DNA of 5,688 bases from Bog-366 sp964501985 (GTDB lineage: Bacteria > Acidobacteriota > Terriglobia > UBA7540), in NCBI GenBank assembly GCA_964501985.1, contig CAZCVY010000358.1, positions 1-5,688 of the forward strand, read 5' to 3'. This document shows, piece after piece, positions 1 to 5,531 of the stretch (its first letter is position 1; each line of letters opens with the position of its first letter). The notes below the pieces were generated by a model, which worked only from the letters and a program-made list of their open reading frames with translations, was not told where the DNA came from and searched no databases. Both the position numbers and the translations under genes were made by a program.

Positions 1-237
1 GGGGTGGACGGATTTATTCTGGAAGACCCTCATGATAGCGGCAGATTAGCCGAACTGATTGATCTGCTGCGTGGCAACGAGGCCCTGCGCGAGAAGATGA
101 GTGAAGCGGCGGCTAAGACTGCCCAGCGCTACACCTGGGACGAAAATGCCGCCAAGTTGAATCAGCTTTTCCAGGAGGTCCTCCACCGGAAGGGGCTCAA
201 CTCGGCGGCTATGGGCCTGGAGCGGTCGGCCCGATGA
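1..237 (+). CDS. Glycosyltransferase family 4, C-terminal fragment (5' end outside window)
   Basis: The open frame enters from the left edge with no start of its own and ends at TGA 235-237; the visible part is 78 codons. The residues match the end of GT-B fold, family-4 (group 1) glycosyltransferases. A GVDGFILEDPHD segment corresponds to the usual 'G.dGfLv.p.d' after the nucleotide-sugar site. It is followed by a helix with LAELIDLLRGNEALREKM and then the RYTWDENAAKLNQLFQEVL helix that normally closes these proteins. The last 16 or so residues are a loose tail. The catalytic E-x7-E motif lies upstream and cannot be checked. The likely role is transfer of a sugar from a nucleotide donor to a growing polysaccharide at the cytoplasmic membrane face; donor and acceptor cannot be told. 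It lies upstream of two further family-4 enzymes but is separated from them by about 0.9 kb holding a reverse-strand gene. Confidence 0.85.
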   Translation, partial: GVDGFILEDPHDSGRLAELIDLLRGNEALREKMSEAAAKTAQRYTWDENAAKLNQLFQEVLHRKGLNSAAMGLERSAR

Positions 238-369
238 AGGTTGCAAAACAGGGTGACAACCTCTTGCGGAGGCGCTCTTCAGTCGGCGATTTCACTGCGG
301 GTGGCGAGATCCGCGACAGAATACGAATATCAACCCAATTCGCATATTGTGACCTCTGTAAATCCGGTC

Positions 370-408
370 AGGGGCCGCCCTTTCGAGATACCAGGTGGCC
401 CACTTTCC
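370..408 (+). repeat. Pair of imperfect 16-nt direct repeats
   Basis: AGGGGCCGCCCTTTCG (370-385) and AGGTGGCCCACTTTCC (393-408) agree at 11 of 16 positions and start 23 nt apart. They sit just left of the 92-bp inverted repeat. Short spaced repeats with a GTGGCCCACTTT-type core remind me of the multiple terminal repeats of IS21-family insertion sequences. That is a recollection of style, not a database match, and no transposase frame is present. The stretch 238-369 before it holds no convincing gene: the open frames there have poor composition and no homology I recognise. Confidence 0.35.
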
Positions 409-499
409 GGGAGAGGTGCAGTGTGATGTGGCGGCGGTTTTGCGCCGGAATATGGCGAGTTAAACTCACCGCTACGTTGTCAAACTGCACCGCTTCCCG
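408..499. repeat. 92-bp element with about 20-nt terminal inverted repeats (MITE-like or insertion-sequence relic)
   Basis: The left arm CGGGAGAGGTGCAGTGTGA (408-426) and the reverse complement of the right arm, CGGGAAGCGGTGCAGTTTGA (480-499), agree at about 17 of 20 aligned positions with one single-base gap. The core GGTGCAGT-x-TGA is 11 of 12. Inside are two further hairpins. One is CGGCG (432-436) with CGCCG (443-447) around a 6-nt loop; the other pairs 454-459 with 465-470 around TTAAA with one mismatch. The right half also holds AAACTCACCGCT (462-473) and AAACTGCACCGCT (482-494) as direct repeats. No clear target-site duplication flanks it and no T-run follows it, so it is not a standard terminator. 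It lies just beyond the stop codon of the reverse-strand gene. Confidence 0.5.
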
Positions 500-512
500 C
501 TAGGACGGAAGA

Positions 513-863
513 TTAGGTAAAGATACCGCAAAAGGGGCACTTCCAGTACGACCCTAAAAGCCGGCCGGGATGGAGGATTTCGCTGTGGATAGGAAAGTGG
601 TGGAAAAGGTCGCACTCTTTTTCGAACGCCTCCTTGGCCGTATGACACAATTCAAAAGCAAAGTTTTTGTGTCGTCCGGCAAGGCTCTCAAGTTTTTCTC
701 TTACGTTTTCGTCGGAACGCCCGACGGTTTCAATGACGAAGTCTCCCTCGTCGTCCGTGTGACCCAGCGCATAGATGCCGGGTAACGCTTTTGTTGTGAG
801 CGCCATGACTCTGAGCTTTTCCGCCGTCAGAAGATAGGGGCCTTGCAATTCGGCAATTGCCAT
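513..863 (-). CDS. Small GIY-YIG-like protein with C-terminal CPFC motif, function unknown
   Basis: This is a 116-residue protein starting at ATG 861-863 and ending at TAA 513-515. The pattern fits a compact or diverged GIY-YIG fold: PGIY at 28-31; VGRS at 47-50 in place of the second tripeptide strand; a following helix with Arg55 (NVREKL); and a later helix EAFEKECDLFHHF at 78-90, in which Glu83 could be the metal-binding Glu. The end reads YWKCPFCGIF, giving Cys109 and Cys112, which with Cys73, Cys84 or His88/89 could bind zinc. GIY-YIG domains cut or nick DNA in homing, repair and restriction enzymes, but activity here is only inferred. The gene runs against its neighbours, has its own strong ribosome binding site, and has no link to sugar chemistry. 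It is probably a stand-alone inserted gene. The coding call is firm; the fold call is moderate. Confidence 0.8.
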   Translation of the reverse strand: MAIAELQGPYLLTAEKLRVMALTTKALPGIYALGHTDDEGDFVIETVGRSDENVREKLESLAGRHKNFAFELCHTAKEAFEKECDLFHHFPIHSEILHPGRLLGSYWKCPFCGIFT

Positions 864-1149
864 TTTAGTTCTCCTTTGGGCACATTTCGCCCGTTTGAGT
901 TTCTCTGGGTTTGCTCTCGATAGGGTGAATGGGAACAGCCAGGGCAGATGAGGCGGAGAGTCCGCGATGCCTGTGAGACTTCCGTCAACGCCGGGCCGGC
1001 GCGCCCATTCTTAAATACCATAAGAAGACGTCAATCAACATATATCTACCCATCGTGAGACAACTTAGATTGTATTGTGTCTGTGTTCACTATGCAATAG
1101 TACTAAAGGACTAGGAGTGTGATCCAAGCTCGTTGGTTCCACAGGCGCG
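864..1149. promoter_or_regulatory. Divergent intergenic region with AT-rich core, probable promoters
   Basis: This 286-bp gap separates the reverse-strand gene from the glycosyltransferase at 1150, so it should hold promoters for both directions. Bases about 1011-1110 are clearly richer in A and T than the surrounding DNA. On the + strand TTGTAT (1070-1075) and TGCAAT (1093-1098) are 17 nt apart, and TTGTGT (1075-1080) with TAGTAC (1098-1103) is an alternative pair. On the minus strand TTGATT/TTGACG around 1027-1038 with a nearby TATTTA is possible but poorly spaced. These are weak matches to sigma-70 boxes. No open frame here looks like a gene. Confidence 0.35.
870..876 (-). promoter_or_regulatory. 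Strong ribosome binding site of the GIY-YIG-like gene
   Basis: On the minus strand the sequence AAGGAGA lies 6 nt before the ATG at 861-863, close to the ideal Shine-Dalgarno match and spacing. It fixes the start codon and is the best ribosome binding site in the window. The sugar genes have weak ones. Confidence 0.8.
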
Positions 1150-2214
1150 ATGAAGGTATTGATTCTCACTCCGCGAACCGAGACCGTGGGAGGCGTCCAG
1201 CGGTATGCGAAGACCCTGATTGAAGCCTTCGAAGACCTGTTAGGTGCTGAGAATGTGAGCCGGGTCACGCTGCCCGAAGCAGAGACGCACGGCAACCGAC
1301 CGCGCATCGGGTTTTCTACGAGGTTTTGGTTTACCTGCCGGGCCCTACGGCAGGCCGTCCGTTTCCGCCCGGATTTGATCATTTGCTGCCACGTGGGGCT
1401 GGCCCCGGTCGGATGGCTGGTGCATGTGGCGATAGGCCGGCCCTACTGGGTTATTGCTTACGGCATCGATGTGTGGCGCCGGCTCCCGAGCGTCAAGAAG
1501 AAAGCTCTCCAGCGAGCGGCAAAGATTCTTTCCTTGAGTGACTTCACCGGCAAGCAAGTTGTAGAGCTCCATGGCGTCGCCGGGGAGCGTGCGTTGACCC
1601 TGACTCCGTGTGTCGCGCAGGAGGGCTGGCTGACTCTTCGCCCTGCCGAGGGCCCGCTCGCTGGCCTTGGGCTGGAGGGATCCCGCGTCATTCTGACGGT
1701 GGCTCGGCTGGCGGCGTCCGAGCGCTATAAGGGTCATGATGTTGTTCTTCGCAGTCTACCCTCAGTGATTAAGTGCGTGCCCGAGCTTAAGTACTTGATT
1801 GTGGGCGACGGAGATGACCGTCCGCGGCTCGAGGAATTGGTTCAGGACTTGCGCCTGCAAAACCATGTCGTGTTCCTAGGGGAAGTTCGTGATGACGCCC
1901 TGCTCGCGGCCTGTTATCGAGCGTGCGATGTTTTTATTCTCCCCGCCCGCACGATCATCGATGAGCGCGACCCCAAGGGTGAAGGCTTCGGAATCGTCTA
2001 TCTCGAAGCTATGACCTTTGGCAAACCGGTCATCGCGCCTAACTACGGGGCGCCTGCCGACATCATTCGACATGGGCAGCATGGCCTTCTGGTGGATCCC
2101 GAGGACTCTAAGGCGATCGCCGACGCGTTGACAGACCTGTTAACTCACCCGAATAAAGCCCATGACATGGGGCAGGCCGGGAGCGAGTGGGTAAAGCAAC
2201 GTTATTCTTACTAA
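1150..2214 (+). CDS. Glycosyltransferase family 4, C-terminus probably cut short by an in-frame stop
   Basis: The 354-residue product has a GT-B fold. The N-terminal domain opens MKVLILTPRTETVGGVQRYAKTL, with the glycine-rich acceptor-side loop at 14-15. The C-terminal domain has VARL at 184-187 with Lys194 (ERYKGHD), LIVGDGDDRPRLEEL at 216-230, and the E-x7-E motif EGFGIVYLE with Glu278 and Glu286 that binds the nucleotide-sugar donor. It then has PADIIRHGQHGLLVDPED at 302-319. The family therefore is clear, though the donor sugar is not. ATG 1150 is the only usable start because TGA at 1120-1122 closes the frame upstream; the ribosome binding site is weak. The product stops at ...KQRYSY, in the middle of the usual closing helix, and the same frame resumes after TAA 2212-2214. 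The enzyme probably once had 375 codons including stop. Whether the shortened form works is unknown. Confidence 0.93.
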   Translation: MKVLILTPRTETVGGVQRYAKTLIEAFEDLLGAENVSRVTLPEAETHGNRPRIGFSTRFWFTCRALRQAVRFRPDLIICCHVGLAPVGWLVHVAIGRPYWVIAYGIDVWRRLPSVKKKALQRAAKILSLSDFTGKQVVELHGVAGERALTLTPCVAQEGWLTLRPAEGPLAGLGLEGSRVILTVARLAASERYKGHDVVLRSLPSVIKCVPELKYLIVGDGDDRPRLEELVQDLRLQNHVVFLGEVRDDALLAACYRACDVFILPARTIIDERDPKGEGFGIVYLEAMTFGKPVIAPNYGAPADIIRHGQHGLLVDPEDSKAIADALTDLLTHPNKAHDMGQAGSEWVKQRYSY

Positions 2215-2277
2215 TCGTTTTGTGCGCGGCTTCGAGAGATCCTTGCGGCTCCCGCCACGACGGGTGGCCAGGCGTGA
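2215..2277 (+). pseudogene. Detached 3' tail of the preceding glycosyltransferase, behind a premature TAA
   Basis: Directly after TAA 2212-2214 the same frame reads SFCARLREILAAPATTGGQA and ends at TGA 2275-2277. The segment SFCARLREIL is what normally follows a '(R)YSY-x' motif in the final helix of family-4 glycosyltransferases. The restored stop would lie 7 nt before the next gene's ATG at 2285, a typical operon spacing. A single base change in the TAA codon (for example from GAA) would explain it. No frameshift is needed. Confidence 0.65.
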
Positions 2278-2284
2278 ATGCTCG

Positions 2285-3511
2285 ATGCGCATCCTGAAAG
2301 TGACCCAGGCATACTACCCCTTCAATGCGCGAGGGGGGCCGGCCATCAAGGTTCGCTCGATTGCCCGTGCGCTCAAAGAGCAGGGAAATGAAGTAGCGGT
2401 CTTGACGGCGGACCTCGGATTCGGGCCGAAGGAGATTGCGGCGGCGGGCGTGGTTGCAGATCCCTACGGTTGGCGAACTGACCTGGACGGAGTGGATGTC
2501 ACTTATTTCAGCACGTGCTTCCACTACCGAAATCTAACCGTAAACCCGGGTGTCTTGAGGTTCTGCCGGCGCCGTCTCCGGGATTTTGACATCGTCCACA
2601 TATACGGACTTTATGATACGCTGGGCCCTACGGTGGGGCATTACTGTTGGAAGTTTAAGGTGCCGTACTTTCTCGAGCCGCTCGGAATGACTCGATCGAT
2701 AGATCGCGGATTTCTGCTCAAAAAGCTTTGGAAGAGTTTGGCGAGGAGCTATCTGGGCCGGGCAAGCAAATGGATCGCAACCTCTGAACTGGAACGGGAG
2801 GATTTGCGGAGTGCCGGGATCCCTGCCGATAAGGTGTTGCTCCGATTGAATGGCATTGACGTCAAGGAATTCAAGACAATGCCCCGGTTCGGCGCCTTCC
2901 GGAAAAAAGCAGGGATCTCAAGCGATGAACGAATCATCCTTTTCTTAGGGCGGCTGATTCCGCGAAAGGGCGCTGATCTCCTGATCGAAGCACTTCCTCA
3001 TATCGGTGACGATAAAATCAAGCTTGTTATCGCCGGGCCGGAAGGCGAAAACGGGTATCTAGATTTCTTGCGCGATAAGGCCCGATCGCTGGGAATCAGC
3101 CAACAAGTTCTCTTCCCCGGGCCATTGTATGAGGATTCGCAGAAGGAAGCTTACGTGGATGCGACCGTGTTCGCCCTTCCGTCACGCTACGAGAACTTCG
3201 GCAATACCGCAGCGGAAGCGGTCGCCTGCGGTACCCCCGTGGTTGTTTCCGACCGCTGTGGAATCGCGCCGATTGTCGATCAGCGCGCGGGCGTAGTGAC
3301 TCGGTATGAAACGCAAGCAGTCGCTCGTGCCGTTAAGGAGTTGCTGACTAACCCGGCCTTCTATGAGCGATTGAAAGCAGGATGCCCCCAAGTGGCGGAG
3401 GAAATCTCCTGGGAGGGGCTGGTTCGAGGAATGCAGGACTCCTATGAAAAAACCGTCGACGAATTCTCACGGCTGCGCTCGCTGATCTCTGTTCGGTCCC
3501 CCAGTAGCTAA
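2285..3511 (+). CDS. Glycosyltransferase family 4 (GT-B)
   Basis: This is a complete 408-residue enzyme of usual length. It opens MRILKVTQAYYPFNARGGPA, with the acceptor-side GGP loop at 17-19. Then follow FDIVHIYGLYDTLGP at 101-115, the inter-domain segment LLRLNGIDVKEF around 185-196, LFLGRLIPRKGADLLIEAL at 219-237 with Arg223 and Lys228 for the donor phosphates, KLVIAGPEGENG at 246-257, and the E-x7-E motif ENFGNTAAE with Glu303 and Glu311. It should transfer a sugar, with retention of configuration as is known for the family, to a membrane-bound polysaccharide intermediate. The substrate cannot be read. The frame stays open upstream to a GTG at 2222, but the family's N-terminus begins at ATG 2285, and the longer form would overlap the old tail of the gene before. 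The ribosome binding site is weak, suggesting translational coupling. Confidence 0.93.
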   Translation: MRILKVTQAYYPFNARGGPAIKVRSIARALKEQGNEVAVLTADLGFGPKEIAAAGVVADPYGWRTDLDGVDVTYFSTCFHYRNLTVNPGVLRFCRRRLRDFDIVHIYGLYDTLGPTVGHYCWKFKVPYFLEPLGMTRSIDRGFLLKKLWKSLARSYLGRASKWIATSELEREDLRSAGIPADKVLLRLNGIDVKEFKTMPRFGAFRKKAGISSDERIILFLGRLIPRKGADLLIEALPHIGDDKIKLVIAGPEGENGYLDFLRDKARSLGISQQVLFPGPLYEDSQKEAYVDATVFALPSRYENFGNTAAEAVACGTPVVVSDRCGIAPIVDQRAGVVTRYETQAVARAVKELLTNPAFYERLKAGCPQVAEEISWEGLVRGMQDSYEKTVDEFSRLRSLISVRSPSS

Positions 3512-3521
3512 TTTCACCTGC

Positions 3522-3526
3522 GAGGA
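3522..3526 (+). promoter_or_regulatory. Possible ribosome binding site GAGGA before ATG 3531 (not before the methyltransferase ATG)
   Basis: GAGGA lies 4 nt before an ATG at 3531-3533. That ATG opens a 36-codon frame starting MPEPDVIFLVPTD and ending at TAG 3639-3641. The methyltransferase ATG at 3544 is in another frame and 17 nt away from this site. The short frame has lower third-position GC (about 15 of 36) than the methyltransferase frame over the same bases, so it is less likely to be an established gene. It may be a leader frame or a mark of a frameshift. Confidence 0.3.
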
Positions 3527-3543
3527 CTCGATGCCTGAACCGG

Positions 3544-4542
3544 ATGTCATTTTTCTGGTTCCGACAGATGCGACAGTACGGGGAACTATTGGACCAGCTT
3601 CAGATTTCTGCCTCGTCGCCGAAGTCCCCATCACAGAATAGTAGTGAAGTCGGTATCAAACCGGGGCGACAGGAGAACCGCACGTTTACATTCAGGAATG
3701 CTGGCACGCGCCGCGAGATTGCACGACACATTGCCGCGGTACTGGAAAGAATCACCGCCTGGCAAGTGCCGGGAGAAGACGAACGGGACCGGGACTATAT
3801 CCGCCGCCGCATACTTGACCAGAAGGAATTAACGCAGTATGTGAGGGTCATTCTGGAGGACCGACAGCAACACTCGGGTGACGATTACAGGGTGCTTGAC
3901 GTGGGTACAACCTTGGGCGTCCTTCCCCTGACTTTGCAGAGCATGGGTATAAAGGCCTCTGCGTGTGATCACCCCCGATTCGAGGTTTATCGACAATGGA
4001 TTGAAAGAGAAGGGGTGCCGTATCTGCCTTTCGATCTGATGGAAGGAGAATTGCCCTATGCGAGCGGCTCGTTTGACGTGATCACGTTCAAACAGGTTAT
4101 CGAGCATCTGCCTTTTTCAGCGAAGCCGACGTTGAAGAGCTTCCACCGGATACTCCGGCCAGGAGGATTGCTGCTGCTGTCGACTCCGAATATCGCGCGG
4201 CTCAGTTCAGTCCTCCGGTTGCTGTTGCGAAGGACCGTCCATCCACCCATCGAACAGTTCTTCCATGCGGATTTCCCGTTCTCCGGACACTATCGCGAGT
4301 ACGCCCTCGACGAAATCAAGAAGATGATTGTCTGGAGCGGTTTCGAAGTGCAACGAACCGCATTTCTCCAGCAGCACGACGTCCTCTTCCTGCTCAGCCA
4401 GAAGAAGCGGTTCGCCAGCAATTTGTTTGCGCCTATTAGGTGGGCAGAGATAATAGCACTTTCGGCTTGGCGGCCGTTCAGCTTTCTCGTGCCTTCTTTT
4501 TCGCAATTTCTCTTCGTTGTAGCGAGGAAACCTCTGTCCTGA
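3544..4542 (+). CDS. Class I SAM-dependent methyltransferase
   Basis: The 332-residue protein has a Rossmann-type methyltransferase core. Motif I is VLDVGTTLG at 117-125, with Thr-Thr-Leu where Cys-Gly-Thr is more common. An acidic motif II follows in ACDHP (Asp142), then LPYASGSFDVITFKQVIEHL at 170-189 and LRPGGLLLLSTPN at 204-216. HYREYALDEIKKMIVWSGFEV at 249-269 is typical of the methyltransferase 11/23 group. Residues 302-327 are hydrophobic and aromatic and may touch the membrane. The first 45 residues or so are Ser-, Pro- and Gln-rich and not conserved in any way I recognise. In a glycosyltransferase cluster it probably methylates a sugar or a chain end, but this is inference. It begins 32 nt after the previous stop. 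The start is uncertain: ATG 3544 has no good ribosome binding site, and ATG 3568 is an alternative. Confidence 0.88.
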   Translation: MSFFWFRQMRQYGELLDQLQISASSPKSPSQNSSEVGIKPGRQENRTFTFRNAGTRREIARHIAAVLERITAWQVPGEDERDRDYIRRRILDQKELTQYVRVILEDRQQHSGDDYRVLDVGTTLGVLPLTLQSMGIKASACDHPRFEVYRQWIEREGVPYLPFDLMEGELPYASGSFDVITFKQVIEHLPFSAKPTLKSFHRILRPGGLLLLSTPNIARLSSVLRLLLRRTVHPPIEQFFHADFPFSGHYREYALDEIKKMIVWSGFEVQRTAFLQQHDVLFLLSQKKRFASNLFAPIRWAEIIALSAWRPFSFLVPSFSQFLFVVARKPLS

Positions 4543-4628
4543 TCACACACCTGATGGTTGTAGAACTCCATTACAGAAAGTTGCGACGTCATTTAAGCCC
4601 CTCTCTGTTGTAACGCGTTGGAATTCTC

Positions 4629-5492
4629 ATGATTTTCGAAACCCTAATGTCGCGCGCCAACCGCGAAATGGAATCGTCAGCGAACCTCGGTGCATCGATG
4701 ATCATCGGCAGGTTTGCCAGCAGAGCTATCATCCTTGCCGCGGTGTGCCTAGCTATCTACGGGCTGGGGTGGAACTATTCCACAAAAAGGTACCTGAAGG
4801 GGTTCGCCGACGCCATCATTCCCCTCTCCGGCTCGGCGCAGGAGAAGACAGAGGCCTTGGTGGAGTGGTTTCATCATGAGCCCAAACGGGCGGATTCTTC
4901 CTTGCCGGTGTCCGCCGGGGTGTTCGACGGCCGAGATCCTGTGTACATTGTCCAAAACGCGCGCTTGCTGGGTGTCTGCGGAACCTCAAGCAATGCCTTC
5001 ATGAATCTGGCGGCTGCCGCCGGACTCAGGGTGCGACGGCTCCTGCTGCTCGACCAGCATGGCGGGACGATACACGTAGTTGCTGAGGTTCAGTGGGGCG
5101 AGCGGTGGGTCGTCGTAAATCCCCAGCAGGGACTGGTGTTTAAAGATAAGCAGGGGCGTGGATTGACCAAGCAGGAACTGCGGGATCCCACCGTTTTCGC
5201 GGATGCCATCAGCAGGATGCCCGGCTACGATCCCAAGTACAATTTTCAGCATACTATACACCTCCATCTCGAGCGAATTCCCGTATTGGGCCACGCCCTG
5301 CGCGTTGCGTTCAACCATCTCATCCCGGGGTGGGACGAAGCCGTCAACTGGGCCTATTTCCCGGAAAACCCCTCGCTTTGGCTGATTTTTGCTTCCATCC
5401 CTCTTTTCCTGTTGGGGATTCTGGGCGATTTGGTGGTTCGCCGGTACCGTCGCCACCGGCCAGGGGCTAAGTTGATGGAATCTGTTCAGTAA
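4629..5492 (+). CDS. Membrane-anchored transglutaminase-like domain protein
   Basis: The 287-residue protein has one membrane segment near the N-terminus (about 30-49), a soluble middle part, and a second near the end (about 248-270) followed by a basic tail RRYRRHR. The middle holds a transglutaminase/papain-like core. Cys117 sits in LLGVCGTSSNAFMNLAAAAGLRVR, the usual nucleophile position on a helix; His149 is in GTIHVVAEVQW; WVVVNPQQGLVF at 160-171 is the third catalytic strand. There Asn164 stands where most family members have Asp. Two membrane segments with basic ends inside would place the domain in the periplasm (inference). Such proteins are known in exopolysaccharide clusters, where their exact role is unclear; peptidase or amide-forming activity is possible. 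ATG 4629 gives the longest frame, but ATG 4647, 4668 or 4698 cannot be excluded and none has a clear ribosome binding site. The 86-bp gap before it shows no terminator. Confidence 0.85.
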   Translation: MIFETLMSRANREMESSANLGASMIIGRFASRAIILAAVCLAIYGLGWNYSTKRYLKGFADAIIPLSGSAQEKTEALVEWFHHEPKRADSSLPVSAGVFDGRDPVYIVQNARLLGVCGTSSNAFMNLAAAAGLRVRRLLLLDQHGGTIHVVAEVQWGERWVVVNPQQGLVFKDKQGRGLTKQELRDPTVFADAISRMPGYDPKYNFQHTIHLHLERIPVLGHALRVAFNHLIPGWDEAVNWAYFPENPSLWLIFASIPLFLLGILGDLVVRRYRRHRPGAKLMESVQ

Positions 5493-5493
5493 T

Positions 5494-5507
5494 GAGGGCG
5501 CGCCCTC
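5494..5507. repeat. Perfect 14-bp palindrome after the transglutaminase-like gene
   Basis: GAGGGCGCGCCCTC is its own reverse complement and begins 2 nt after the stop codon. It has no loop and no T-run behind it, so it is a poor terminator. It could be a protein-binding site or chance in GC-rich DNA. Confidence 0.4.
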
Positions 5508-5531
5508 CTGTCTTGATCGCAATAACAATCC

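Noticed and set aside
234..503. Open frame of 89 codons starting with ATG overlapping the TGA of the first gene
   Set aside because: The ATGA overlap is attractive, but the protein is Arg-, Cys- and Trp-rich with no domain pattern, and its 3' half lies inside the inverted-repeat element.
493..511. CTTCC...GGAAG hairpin as terminator of the reverse-strand gene
   Set aside because: It has a five-bp stem with a 9-nt loop and no T-run in either direction, so it is too weak to call.
2222..2284. Longer GTG start for the second glycosyltransferase
   Set aside because: The added 21 residues are Arg-rich and precede the canonical MRILKVTQAYYP start. The bases are better explained as the lost tail of the gene before.
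2108..2524. Reverse-strand open frame of 138 codons
   Set aside because: It spans two clear glycosyltransferase genes in antisense and has no recognisable motif.
4612..4619. AACGCGTT palindrome before the transglutaminase-like gene
   Set aside because: Eight bases of symmetry are expected by chance, and there is no partner site or spacing logic.
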